Below are positions 9,231 through 18,342 of a DNA stretch of 64,000 bases, piece by piece. The stretch is taken from contig NZ_OZ035533.1 in NCBI RefSeq assembly GCF_964033635.1, forward strand, positions 310,001-374,000. The letters run 5' to 3'. The position numbers and the translations under genes are program-made. The notes beneath the pieces were generated by a model. The model saw nothing but the letters and a program-made list of their open reading frames with translations. It was not told the origin of the DNA and did no database searches. Position 1 is the stretch's first letter; each line of letters starts with the position of its first letter. The DNA comes from Chitinophaga sp. MM2321. GTDB lineage: Bacteria; Bacteroidota; Bacteroidia; Chitinophagales; Chitinophagaceae.

Positions 9231-10673
9231 ATGCGAAAATTATGGATGGCATTAGGTTGCGTGTGGATGTGTGTAAATGCAGCCAATGCACAAAGCGGGG
9301 AGTCGCCCTATGTGCCCGAAACGGATCAGGCAGTGATCCAAAAGCTGGATGAGTGGCAGGACTGGAAGTTCGGGATGATTGTACACTGGGGGGCTTATTC
9401 CCAGTGGGGTGTAGTGGAATCCTGGAGTATCTGTCCGGAAGACGAGCCATGGACAAGCCGGAAGTTTCCGAAAATGCCCTATTTCGAATACCTGCAAAAG
9501 TATGAAGCACTGGCAAAGTCCTTCAATCCTACCCATTTTGCACCGGAACATTGGGCTAAAGCGGCGAAAGATGCCGGTATGAAGTACCTGGTATTTACTA
9601 CCAAACACCATGACGGCTTCTGTATGTTTGATACCAAACAAACAGATTACAAGGTAACAGCGCCGGATGGCGCATTCAGCAAGAATCCGCGCGCCAATAT
9701 CGCAAAAGAAGTATTTGAGGCTTTTCGTAAGGAAGGCATTCATGCCGGCGCTTACTTTTCCAAACCAGACTGGCACTCAGATGCTTACTGGTGGGATTAT
9801 TTCCCGCCAAAGGACCGGAACGTGAACTACGATGTGAAGAAATATCCGGAGAGATGGAACCAGTTCAAACAGTTTACCTACAACCAGATTGAAGAGCTGA
9901 TGACCGGCTACGGCAAGCTCGAAATCCTTTGGCTGGATGGTGGCTGGGTGCGGCCGCTGGGGCAGCAGACCAAAGAATCTTTGTCCTGGAGTAAAACGTT
10001 GCCACAGGACCAGGATATTGATATGGGACGGATCACTGCTATGGCGCGGAGCCACCAGCCTGGATTGATTGTGGTAGACCGTAGTGTGCACGGGCCGTAT
10101 GAAAATTACCGTACGCCGGAGCAGGAGATCCCGGAAAAGCCGTTGAGCTATCCCTGGGAAACCTGTATGACCATGGGAAGTTCCTGGTCTTACGTACCGG
10201 ATGATAAATATAAATCTGTGAACACCATCGTTCACAACCTGGTGGATATTGTGGCCAAAGGCGGCAACTATTTGCTGAATGTAGGTCCCGGCCCGGATGG
10301 AGAGCTACATGCGCAGGCTTACACTACCATGAAGGGAATCGGCGCCTGGATGAAGATAAACGGGGAGGCTATTTATGGCACCCGTGCGGTGGCGCCTTAT
10401 AAAGATGGCAAGGTGTGTTTTACCCGCAACAAGAAAGATGGCAGCGTTTACGCGATCTATCTGCTGGATGAAAACGAAAAATTACCTGCTTCCATCACTT
10501 TTAAGGGGATGATTCCGGCAAAAGGGACCCGTTTGGAGGTGTTAGGAACTAAAAATAAATTAATGTGGAAAACTACAACGGAAGGGGTAGTGGTAAAAAT
10601 GCCTGAAAGTGTTCGTCAGAAAGACTGGAAGCATGCTGTGGCCATCAGGATTCCGGCTGTGGATAAGATGTGA
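9231..10673 (+). CDS. Exported alpha-L-fucosidase (glycoside hydrolase family 29)
   Basis: Removes alpha-linked L-fucose from glycans by a retaining mechanism. A signal peptide of about 22 residues ends in ANA before QSGESP. Family motifs are HWGAYSQWG near residue 50, FTTKHHDGF near 125 and WLDGGW with the nucleophile D236. A C-terminal beta-sandwich completes the 480 residues. I chose ATG at 9231; an in-frame TTG at 9225 would overlap the mannosidase stop and only adds two residues before the same signal peptide. No sugar transporter or SusC/SusD pair lies next to it. A strong terminator follows at 10710. Confidence 0.93.
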   Translation: MRKLWMALGCVWMCVNAANAQSGESPYVPETDQAVIQKLDEWQDWKFGMIVHWGAYSQWGVVESWSICPEDEPWTSRKFPKMPYFEYLQKYEALAKSFNPTHFAPEHWAKAAKDAGMKYLVFTTKHHDGFCMFDTKQTDYKVTAPDGAFSKNPRANIAKEVFEAFRKEGIHAGAYFSKPDWHSDAYWWDYFPPKDRNVNYDVKKYPERWNQFKQFTYNQIEELMTGYGKLEILWLDGGWVRPLGQQTKESLSWSKTLPQDQDIDMGRITAMARSHQPGLIVVDRSVHGPYENYRTPEQEIPEKPLSYPWETCMTMGSSWSYVPDDKYKSVNTIVHNLVDIVAKGGNYLLNVGPGPDGELHAQAYTTMKGIGAWMKINGEAIYGTRAVAPYKDGKVCFTRNKKDGSVYAIYLLDENEKLPASITFKGMIPAKGTRLEVLGTKNKLMWKTTTEGVVVKMPESVRQKDWKHAVAIRIPAVDKM

Positions 10674-10709
10674 TATTTATGTGAATAGCAGGTGAATAAA
10701 CAAAAAGTC

Positions 10710-10743
10710 AGGCTGCCGCTTACCCGCGGTAGCCTTTTTTTTG
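10710..10743 (+). terminator. Rho-independent terminator after the fucosidase gene
   Basis: AGGCTGCCGC pairs with GCGGTAGCCT (10 bp, one G-U pair) around a 6-base loop, followed by eight T. It closes the mannosidase-fucosidase transcript. Confidence 0.85.
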
Positions 10744-10778
10744 TTTTATAGTAGAACACTTTTACCAAAGGGAGTCAT

Positions 10779-11573
10779 ATGAACAACAACCTGCATAAAA
10801 ATCCGCAACTGAGCACCAATATCAACAAGAATCCCAGAATCTTACTTGTAGAGGACGACATGGTGTATGGTAACATTGTAAAGAAGAACCTGGAAGAAGT
10901 TGGATATCGGGTAGAACATTGTTTTGACGGCCAGCAAGGCTGGGAAAAATTTCAGCAAACACGTTATGATCTTTGTCTGGTAGACATTGTACTGCCAAAA
11001 ATGAATGGTTTTGAGCTGGCACACGAAATCCGCAAGAAAACAACGCTAACCCCCATTTTCTTCTTTTCTTCCGAGCGAACGATGGACGGGGACCGTATGG
11101 GTGGTTTTGATCTTGGCGCCGACGGCTACCTGGTGAAGCCATTCAGCTTGCCGGAGCTGCAATACCGCATCCTTTCCTTTCTGAAATGGACCAGGCCCAT
11201 TAAGACAGAACTCCTTATCGGCCATTCCTTTGGCCAGTTCATCTTCCATTACCGGAAGCTGAAGGTGTATGATAAGGATATTACCGGCGCCATTGGTAAA
11301 ATTTCCCCGACAGAAGCCAAAGTGCTCCGCTACTTCTTTTCCCGTCCCAATATCATCATCAAACGTGATGAACTGCTGCTGAAGGTGTGGGGTAAAGATG
11401 ATTTTTATTCCAGCCGTACGATGGATGTATTCCTCGGCAAGGTGCGCAAACAGCTGAAAATTGAACCACGTATTGAACTGGAAACAATTCATAACGTTGG
11501 TATCCGCCTGAATGTGCCCGAAGACCTGAAGGTCGAAAAGATTACGATCCCGCTTAATAATTCTATGTTGTAG
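10779..11573 (+). CDS. OmpR-family DNA-binding response regulator (no kinase nearby)
   Basis: A two-component response regulator. The receiver domain (about 20-132) has the acidic pocket E25-D26-D27, phospho-acceptor D69 in CLVDIVLPKMNG, Ser97/Ser98 at the switch position and Lys120 in LVKPFS. A winged-helix DNA-binding domain follows (about 150-254) with SPTEAKVLRYF and the recognition region SSRTMDVFLGKVRKQL. An unusual 18-residue polar N-terminal tail precedes the receiver. No histidine kinase is adjacent. The gene is flanked by two intrinsic terminators, so it is transcribed alone. Its targets cannot be inferred. Confidence 0.92.
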   Translation: MNNNLHKNPQLSTNINKNPRILLVEDDMVYGNIVKKNLEEVGYRVEHCFDGQQGWEKFQQTRYDLCLVDIVLPKMNGFELAHEIRKKTTLTPIFFFSSERTMDGDRMGGFDLGADGYLVKPFSLPELQYRILSFLKWTRPIKTELLIGHSFGQFIFHYRKLKVYDKDITGAIGKISPTEAKVLRYFFSRPNIIIKRDELLLKVWGKDDFYSSRTMDVFLGKVRKQLKIEPRIELETIHNVGIRLNVPEDLKVEKITIPLNNSML

Positions 11574-11595
11574 TTTTGGTGTTTCCTATTTATAA

Positions 11596-11632
11596 GCATG
11601 GCAGGACCTTCCAGGGTCCGCCATGCTTTTTT
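11596..11632 (+). terminator. Rho-independent terminator after the response regulator
   Basis: GCATGGCAGGACC pairs with GGTCCGCCATGC through a 12-bp stem with one bulged base, followed by six T. Confidence 0.85.
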
Positions 11633-11699
11633 GTATGCTTATAAGTATTTCATTTCCTGCTTTTCTTTCAGATTATATTAAATCGTAACTTTAAGCCCG

Positions 11700-13943
11700 A
11701 TGGAAACAGTGGTAGTTCAAAAATATAATTTAGACGAAGAGCAGGAAAAGAAAGAGATAGTCCGGCATTACCGCGCTTTATTAAGGGCATTGAAACCCCG
11801 TTTGAAAAAAGGCGACCGGGAGCTGGTACGCACTGCTTTTGAAATGGCAGCAGATGCCCATAAGGAAATGCGGCGCAAATCCGGTGAACCTTATATTCTG
11901 CATCCCCTGGCCGTAGCACAGATTTGTGTGGAAGAAGCCGGACTGGGCGTACGTTCAGCCATTTGTGCCTTACTGCATGATACCGTGGAAGACACAGAGG
12001 TGACCCTGGAAGACGTATCCCGTGAATTTGGTAATGAGATCGCCCACATCGTGGATGGCCTCACCAAAATATCTACCGTCATTGATTCCAGTACCAGCAC
12101 GGCACAGGCGGAGAATTTCAAGAAAATATTGCTGACCCTGGCAGATGATCCCAGGGTAATCCTGATCAAGCTGGCAGACAGGCTGCATAATATGCGCACG
12201 CTGGACAGCATGAGCCGGGAAAAACAGCTGAAAATAGCCTCGGAAACCGTATTTATCTACGCCCCGCTGGCCCACCGTCTCGGATTGTATAACATCAAAT
12301 CCGAAATGGAAGACCTGGCTATGAAGTACACGGAGCAACAAACCTACCGTGAAATAGCCCGGCGTCTTAAAGAAACAAAACGCGAGCGTACCCGCTATAT
12401 CAACGAATTTATCAAGCCTATCAAGGAAGTATTGCAGGAAGAAGGATTTGTTTTCGACATCTATGGTCGTCCCAAGTCGATCCATTCCATTCATAATAAG
12501 ATCAAAACCAAAGGAGTTGCCTTTGAAGAGGTATACGATCTTTTTGCCATCCGCATTATCCTGGACTCTTCATTGGAAAAGGAAAAAGCAGATTGCTGGA
12601 AAGTGTATTCCATCATCACAGACTTCTACCACCCCAGCCCGGAACGTACGCGCGACTGGCTGAGCAACCCAAAATCCAATGGTTATGAGGCATTGCACGT
12701 AACCGTGATGGGGCCCAACGGAAAATGGGTAGAGGTGCAGATTCGCTCCAAACGCATGAATGAATACGCTGAAAAAGGCGTGGCAGCGCACTGGCGCTAT
12801 AAGGAAGGCAGTCCCAATCCGCAGCAGGAATCCAAATTTGATCAGTGGTTTACCCAGATCCGGGAAATCCTGAACAACCCCGATTCCAATACGCTGGACT
12901 TCCTCGCCGATTTCAAAAGCAATCTTTTTACCGAAGAAATTTACGTTTATACACCAAAAGGTGATCTGAAAATATTGCCGGTCAACTCTACTGCGCTGGA
13001 TTTTGCTTATTCTATCCATAGTGCGGTAGGGAACAAGTGTATCGGCGCCAAAGTGAATTATAAACTGGTACCGCTCAGCCACAAGCTCCGCAGTGGGGAC
13101 CAGGTAGAGATTATTACGTCCAACAAACAGAAGCCGTCGGAAGACTGGCTCAACTTTGTACTGACGGCCAAAGCAAAATCCAAAATCAAGGATGCGCTCA
13201 AGGAAGAAAAACGAAAAGTGGCCATGGACGGGAAGGCTGCGCTGGAACGCAAGCTGGATCACATGAAAATTACCACCAGTCAACATAATATTAATGAGCT
13301 GGTACAATTCTATAAACAACCTTCCCCGCTGGACCTGTATTACCAGGTAGCGGTTAAGAATATTGACCTGAAAGAGCTCAAACAGTTTTCTGTTTTGGGC
13401 GACAAGCTGGAACCCCCAAAACCGGTAAAAGTACCGGAACATGTGCCGGAAGAACACGTGAAGCACCAGATTCCTTCCAAAAAAGATGCGGAACTGATCA
13501 TTTTCGGTGAAAGCTCAGACAGGATTGCCTATAAGCTGGCCAATTGTTGCCGTCCTATTCCGGGCGACGACGTGTTTGGGTTTATTACCGCCAGCGAAGG
13601 GTTGAAGATCCACCGCACCAACTGCCCCAATGCCGCGCAGTTACTGGCTAATTATGGCCATCGGGTGGTAAAGACCAAGTGGGTGAAAAACAGGGAGATA
13701 TCCTTCCTGACAGGGCTGCGTATCATAGGTATGGATGATGTGGGTGTCATTCATAAGATCACCAATATTATTTCCGGCGAACTGAAAGTAAATATTTCCG
13801 CGCTCAGTATTGAGTCGAAAGAGGGCTTATTCGAGGGGCTGATCAAAGTGTATGTACATGATAAGGAGGAACTGGACGAGCTCGTGGAAAGGCTTAAAAA
13901 GCTGGATGGGATACAATCTGTGCAGCGTTTGGAAGAGTCCTGA
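11700..13943 (+). CDS. Bifunctional (p)ppGpp synthetase/hydrolase (RelA/SpoT homologue)
   Basis: Makes and destroys the stringent-response alarmone (p)ppGpp. The N-terminal HD hydrolase domain is intact, with H68 in ILHPLA, H93-D94 in LLHDTVEDTE and E97-D98. The synthetase domain follows, with RPKSIHSIHNKI from R257 and later VEVQIRS. A TGS domain lies at about 413-473 (YTPKGD onward) and a C-terminal ACT domain at about 670-747. The length of 747 residues is typical of a long Rel/SpoT enzyme, and a complete HD box suggests both activities. TAACTTTA at 11686-11693 is close to a -7 element but would leave almost no leader. The gene stands alone, 165 bases before purA. Confidence 0.95.
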   Translation: METVVVQKYNLDEEQEKKEIVRHYRALLRALKPRLKKGDRELVRTAFEMAADAHKEMRRKSGEPYILHPLAVAQICVEEAGLGVRSAICALLHDTVEDTEVTLEDVSREFGNEIAHIVDGLTKISTVIDSSTSTAQAENFKKILLTLADDPRVILIKLADRLHNMRTLDSMSREKQLKIASETVFIYAPLAHRLGLYNIKSEMEDLAMKYTEQQTYREIARRLKETKRERTRYINEFIKPIKEVLQEEGFVFDIYGRPKSIHSIHNKIKTKGVAFEEVYDLFAIRIILDSSLEKEKADCWKVYSIITDFYHPSPERTRDWLSNPKSNGYEALHVTVMGPNGKWVEVQIRSKRMNEYAEKGVAAHWRYKEGSPNPQQESKFDQWFTQIREILNNPDSNTLDFLADFKSNLFTEEIYVYTPKGDLKILPVNSTALDFAYSIHSAVGNKCIGAKVNYKLVPLSHKLRSGDQVEIITSNKQKPSEDWLNFVLTAKAKSKIKDALKEEKRKVAMDGKAALERKLDHMKITTSQHNINELVQFYKQPSPLDLYYQVAVKNIDLKELKQFSVLGDKLEPPKPVKVPEHVPEEHVKHQIPSKKDAELIIFGESSDRIAYKLANCCRPIPGDDVFGFITASEGLKIHRTNCPNAAQLLANYGHRVVKTKWVKNREISFLTGLRIIGMDDVGVIHKITNIISGELKVNISALSIESKEGLFEGLIKVYVHDKEELDELVERLKKLDGIQSVQRLEES

Positions 13944-14108
13944 TTATTTAGTCATTTTACTATTTTGTTATTTAGTTATTTTGCTTTGGTGGCGGATCTG
14001 CTACAGGGATTAAATGTCTGAATACGAAAATCAAAAAATTCCTAAATGATTTGTAATTTCGCAGCTTCTTTTAAAAAGCAACAACCTCCGATAATTAATT
14101 AAATCATT

Positions 14109-15380
14109 ATGGTAGACGTTTTGTTAGGCCTGCAATGGGGCGACGAAGGTAAAGGTAAAATTGTGGACTATTTTGCCGGCAGGTACGACGTGATTGCCCG
14201 TTTCCAGGGTGGACCGAACGCAGGTCATACCTTGTATGTAAATGGACAGAAAGTAGTTTTGCGCACCATTCCTTCCGGTGTATTCCATGAGAAGACCATT
14301 AACCTTATCGGTAACGGCGTGGTACTGGATCCGGTGGCATTTAAAAAGGAAAGTGAAGATATTTCAGCCCTGGGTATAGACCTGACAAAAAATCTTTTTA
14401 TTGCGGAAAAAACGCATATTATTGTTCCTACGCACCGTGCGCTGGACAAGGCTTCCGAAATATCAAAAGGAAATGACAAAATAGGTTCTACCTTGAAAGG
14501 TATAGGCCCTGCCTATATGGATAAAACAGGCCGGAACGGTTTACGCGTCGGAGATGTACTCTCTCCCAATTTTAAAGCGTTATACGAAAAACTGAAGCAG
14601 AAGCATCTGCAACTGCTGTCTCAATACGATATTGAAGGACTCAACGAAGATATTGCTGCCTGGGAAGCTGAGTTTTTTGAAGCCATCCCTTTCCTGCAGC
14701 AAATGAATGTGGTAAGTGGAGAATATTTCCTGAACGAAAAACTGAAAGCCGGTAAGAAAGTGCTGGCGGAAGGTGCGCAGGGAAGTATGCTGGACGTAGA
14801 TTTCGGTACTTATCCATTTGTAACTTCTTCCAATACTATTTCTGCCGGTGTATGTACCGGTCTGGGAATTGCGCCACAGTGGATTAAAGAAGTAATTGGC
14901 GTTACCAAAGCATATTGTACCCGCGTAGGTAGCGGACCATTCCCTACTGAGCTGCATGACGCTACCGGCGAAAGGTTGCGTGCTGCCGGTCATGAGTTTG
15001 GTGCTGTAACAGGCCGTCCCCGCCGCTGTGGCTGGATTGACCTGGTTGCCCTGAACTATACCTGCATGCTGAGCGGCGTTACGCAACTGGTGATGACAAA
15101 AAGTGATGTACTGGATGAATTTGATGAAGTTTTAGCTTGCACCGCTTATGAAATTGATGGTAAACAAACCAAACAATTACCTTTCCAGTTAAATGGTCTG
15201 GACATTAAACCGGTGTGGGAAACATTTAAAGGCTGGAGTGAAAAAACTGCTACCTGCAAGCAATTCAATGAGTTACCAGCTGAAATGACAGCATTTGTAT
15301 CAGCAGTAGATAAATATCTGGAGGTACCGGTGAAATATGTTTCCAACGGGCCGGGACGCGATCAGATCCTCGAAAAATAG
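14109..15380 (+). CDS. purA: Adenylosuccinate synthetase
   Basis: Joins IMP and aspartate with GTP to form adenylosuccinate, the first committed step to AMP. The P-loop GDEGKGK spans residues 11-17 with catalytic Asp12. GGPNAGHT carries catalytic His40. GSTLKGIGPAYMDK, EGAQGSMLDVDFGTYPFVTSS and TGRPRRCGWID follow in family order. The length of 423 residues is normal. The gene lies after a (p)ppGpp enzyme; (p)ppGpp inhibits PurA in other bacteria, but the gap here gives no sign of cotranscription. A gene for an acidic protein follows after 94 A-rich bases. Confidence 0.96.
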   Translation: MVDVLLGLQWGDEGKGKIVDYFAGRYDVIARFQGGPNAGHTLYVNGQKVVLRTIPSGVFHEKTINLIGNGVVLDPVAFKKESEDISALGIDLTKNLFIAEKTHIIVPTHRALDKASEISKGNDKIGSTLKGIGPAYMDKTGRNGLRVGDVLSPNFKALYEKLKQKHLQLLSQYDIEGLNEDIAAWEAEFFEAIPFLQQMNVVSGEYFLNEKLKAGKKVLAEGAQGSMLDVDFGTYPFVTSSNTISAGVCTGLGIAPQWIKEVIGVTKAYCTRVGSGPFPTELHDATGERLRAAGHEFGAVTGRPRRCGWIDLVALNYTCMLSGVTQLVMTKSDVLDEFDEVLACTAYEIDGKQTKQLPFQLNGLDIKPVWETFKGWSEKTATCKQFNELPAEMTAFVSAVDKYLEVPVKYVSNGPGRDQILEK

Positions 15381-15474
15381 ATCCAAAAAAAGTAAGGAAA
15401 AAAAACGGCAAAAAAAATTTGGCTAATAAAAAAAACTGTTAAAACTTTACGGCAAAGAAATTAAGTGACCTATT

Positions 15475-15924
15475 ATGAAATCAAAATCTGATAAAGAGAA
15501 AGAGACGAAAAAAACTACTTCTCCTAAGACTGCAAAAGACGCTCCTAAAGCTGCGGCCAAGCCTAAGAAAGAGGTGGATGATGATGATGATGAGGATGAA
15601 GAGGAGGATGAAACCACTTCCAAAACGGCCTCAAAAAAATCAGATAAGCCAGCTTCAAAATCCAAGCGTAAAAACGACGATGAGGATGAGGAAGACGGAG
15701 ATGATGATAGCGATGATGCAGATGATGCCTGGGAGAAAGGAGAAGATGATGATTATGATCCTGACTTTGAAGAGTTTGACATGCCTAAGTCAAAAGGTAA
15801 ACGCGGCCGGCCAAGCACTGGCGGTAAAAAAGCCGATGACGATGATGATCTGGGCATCGATGATGAATTCAAGGACATGGATCTGTTCAATGATCGTTTT
15901 GACGATGAGGACGATGATTTTTAA
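15475..15924 (+). CDS. Highly acidic, disordered protein with an AT-hook motif
   Basis: A 149-residue protein with a Lys/Ala/Pro-rich N-terminus like a histone tail, then long Asp/Glu runs interrupted by a short basic patch. At residues 108-116 the acidic region is broken by GKRGRPSTG, whose RGRP core (110-113) is the AT-hook that grips the minor groove of AT-rich DNA. It ends in alternating acidic and aromatic residues. There is no signal peptide or membrane helix. Alternating Lys-rich and acidic segments resemble nucleoid-associated proteins or histone chaperones of Bacteroidota, but low complexity makes family assignment unsafe. The repetitive GAT/GAA codons also open a spurious frame on the same strand. 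Confidence 0.7.
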   Translation: MKSKSDKEKETKKTTSPKTAKDAPKAAAKPKKEVDDDDDEDEEEDETTSKTASKKSDKPASKSKRKNDDEDEEDGDDDSDDADDAWEKGEDDDYDPDFEEFDMPKSKGKRGRPSTGGKKADDDDDLGIDDEFKDMDLFNDRFDDEDDDF

Positions 15925-15995
15925 GCACTAAAGCGATTATTATCAGGATATTTCACACTTTTCCGATTGATGATCACAAAATATTTAAGCAACAA

Positions 15996-17237
15996 ATGTT
16001 GGATTGGGGAAACCAGTTCAACATTTGTTGTTTATTGGACAATAATAATTATCCATCTGCCTATCATCAATACGAAGTCCTGTTGGCTGCGGATGCATTG
16101 CAACTGCTGGAAGTAAATGCCGGCAACGCTTTCACCGCTTTACAGGATTTTTATGATATCCACAAAGACTGGCTTTTCGGTCATCTCTCCTACGATCTTA
16201 AGAATGAAGTAGTACCTGGGCTGAAATCCCGTAACCCCGATGGTATTGGCTTTGCAGATATGTGCTTTTTCAGGCCCCGCGTGGTTATCCGGCTCCAACA
16301 GGAGCAGGTGCATATTGGCGGTGAAGCCTTCACGGAGCAGGAAGCACTGGCGGTATACCAGGAATGCCTGCGTATGCCCGTTAACGTGATACAGCCCGCT
16401 GTGGCCCGCGTGCAGCAGCTCCGGGCGCACCTAGATCACGACCGCTACATCCGTGCTGTGAAAGACCTGCAAGGACACATTCAGCGCGGTGATTGTTATG
16501 AAGTAAATTTCTGCCGGGAAAATTATATGGAAGGAGTGAGCGTATATCCGCCTGCGTTATTTACGCAGCTGAATACCCTGTCACCGGCACCTTTTGCAGC
16601 ATATTACCGGGTACATGATAAATATCTGATCTGTTCCAGTCCCGAACGTTTTTTGCAGAAGAAAGGAAACACCGTTATCTCCCAGCCAATAAAAGGAACC
16701 AGCCGCAAAGACCCCGATCCCGCTGTGGATCTGCAATTGCGGCAACAACTGTTGCGCAGTGCAAAAGAGCGCGCTGAAAATATTATGGTGGTAGACCTGG
16801 TAAGAAATGATTTGTCACATACAGCCCTGCGCGGCAGTGTTAAAGTTGTCGAGTTGTGTGGCATCTATTCTTTTGCACAGGTACATCACATGATTTCTAC
16901 TATCTCCGCACAATTATCTCCCGATATACCGCTTACTGAAGTGATCAGCCATGCTTTCCCGATGGGCTCCATGACAGGCGCCCCTAAAATCCGGGTGATG
17001 GAACTGATTGAACAATACGAGCAAAGCCGCCGTGGACTTTATTCCGGTGCTGTTGGCTACATCACCCCTGCAGGTGATTTCGATTTCAATGTAGTTATTC
17101 GCAGTATGCTCTATAATGCAGCCAATCAATATTTGTCTTTCCAGACCGGTTCCGCCATCACTTTTTCCAGTGATCCCGAAAAAGAGTGGGAAGAATGTTT
17201 GCTGAAAGCTGCTGCGATGAATAAAACACTTATTTAA
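15996..17237 (+). CDS. pabB: Aminodeoxychorismate synthase component I
   Basis: Converts chorismate plus ammonia into 4-amino-4-deoxychorismate for folate synthesis. The chorismate-binding domain fills the C-terminal two thirds with GDCYEVNF, SSPERFL, RAENIMVVDLVRNDL and GSMTGAPKIRVME. The motif PIKGT (Lys233) points to PabB; anthranilate synthase TrpE normally has PIAGT there. The length of 413 residues is on the short side, with a reduced N-terminal subdomain. No glutamine amidotransferase (pabA) or lyase (pabC) adjoins it. Its 3' end overlaps the convergent epimerase gene by 8 bases. Confidence 0.9.
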   Translation: MLDWGNQFNICCLLDNNNYPSAYHQYEVLLAADALQLLEVNAGNAFTALQDFYDIHKDWLFGHLSYDLKNEVVPGLKSRNPDGIGFADMCFFRPRVVIRLQQEQVHIGGEAFTEQEALAVYQECLRMPVNVIQPAVARVQQLRAHLDHDRYIRAVKDLQGHIQRGDCYEVNFCRENYMEGVSVYPPALFTQLNTLSPAPFAAYYRVHDKYLICSSPERFLQKKGNTVISQPIKGTSRKDPDPAVDLQLRQQLLRSAKERAENIMVVDLVRNDLSHTALRGSVKVVELCGIYSFAQVHHMISTISAQLSPDIPLTEVISHAFPMGSMTGAPKIRVMELIEQYEQSRRGLYSGAVGYITPAGDFDFNVVIRSMLYNAANQYLSFQTGSAITFSSDPEKEWEECLLKAAAMNKTLI

Positions 17238-18141
17238 ATAATTGTTCCATTGCTTCCTGTACCGTAGGGTAGGAGAACTGGAATCCGGTATCCTGGATTT
17301 TACGGGAAGAGGCATTTACGCTTTTCAGTACTTCGATGCTCATCTCTCCCAGGGCGAGTTTCAGAGCAAAAGCAGGAACATAGCTGGTGACGTAACTGCG
17401 CCCTTTGGCAGCATGGGCCATCGCCAGTACCAGTTCCTTATGCGTCACGGGGTTGGGGGCTACTGCATTGTAAATGCCCTCCAGGCGGTCGTTTACGATG
17501 GCATTGAAATATAACCTGACGAGATCCTGGATGTGTATCCAGCTGATATATTGGTCGCCGGAACCGAGAATGGTGGCAAATCCAAAACGAAGTGGTTTAT
17601 AAAATTCTTTGAGTGCGCCGCCGTCCTTACTCAGCACCATGCCGGTGCGGAATATGACCAGTTTCTTATCCAGTGAGATAACCTGTGCAATACTTTTTTC
17701 CCAGGCAACGGAGGTAGTGCCGAGGTAGTCATCAGCCGGGGGATCAGTTTCTGTAAAGGGATGATCTTTTGTAATGCCATAATAGCCGGTAGCGGAGGCA
17801 CTGATCACTTTTTTTACTTTATTCGGATTTGTTTGTAATGCCTTAAAGATCAGTTCACTGCTCTTTGTACGGCTATCAATAATTTCCTGTTTACGTGCAG
17901 TTGTCCAGCGTTTATCTCCTACATTGGCGCCCGCCAGATGTACAATATAATCAGCCTGCTGTAAGGCAGAGATGTCCAGTGTTTGTTGCTCAATATCCCA
18001 GCGTGCATAACTGACAGCCTTGTTAGTGCCCTTTTCAGGTTGCCTGGTAAGAATAATCACCTTGTAGCCGCGCTCCAGCAGCTGGTTGGTTAACGCCGTA
18101 CCCACCAGTCCAGTTCCGCCGGTTATAATAACGGTCTCCAT
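17230..18141 (-). CDS. TIGR01777-family NAD(P)-dependent epimerase
   Basis: A short-chain dehydrogenase/reductase-like sugar epimerase homologue of the YfcH/SulA-like TIGR01777 family; the substrate is unknown. The dinucleotide-binding motif TGGTGLVG begins at residue 7. HLAGANV near 75, SASATGYYG near 120, and IQDLVRLYFNAI and NAVAPNPVTHKEL later are all family hallmarks. I chose ATG at 18141 (303 residues) because it puts the glycine motif at the N-terminus. A longer open frame exists upstream but its extra 49 residues do not fit the fold. It converges with pabB. Confidence 0.9.
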   Translation of the reverse strand: METVIITGGTGLVGTALTNQLLERGYKVIILTRQPEKGTNKAVSYARWDIEQQTLDISALQQADYIVHLAGANVGDKRWTTARKQEIIDSRTKSSELIFKALQTNPNKVKKVISASATGYYGITKDHPFTETDPPADDYLGTTSVAWEKSIAQVISLDKKLVIFRTGMVLSKDGGALKEFYKPLRFGFATILGSGDQYISWIHIQDLVRLYFNAIVNDRLEGIYNAVAPNPVTHKELVLAMAHAAKGRSYVTSYVPAFALKLALGEMSIEVLKSVNASSRKIQDTGFQFSYPTVQEAMEQLFK

Positions 18142-18342
18142 TAAGTATAGTCTGCTTTTAAAAAAAAATAATTTATTAAAATTACACAATAAATCGGGCC
18201 TTTTGGTATTTAAGTAAGAGCGGGAATCACATCGCGGAAATTGGCGCATTAAATTCTTATTTTTAATGTAAGTTTGAAAATGGTGCATTCAGTTGCATCT
18301 TCACCGTCTCAACAACGACAATATTTGAAACTCAGATACAGC

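Noticed and set aside
15578..15931. Met/Lys-rich frame inside the acidic-protein gene
   Set aside because: It is the +1 frame of GAT/GAA repeats; the Met run (ATGATGATG) is a by-product of Asp codons.
17980..18288. N-terminal extension of the TIGR01777 epimerase beyond 18141
   Set aside because: The extra residues have no homology expected for the family and the glycine motif sits at the normal place from ATG 18141.
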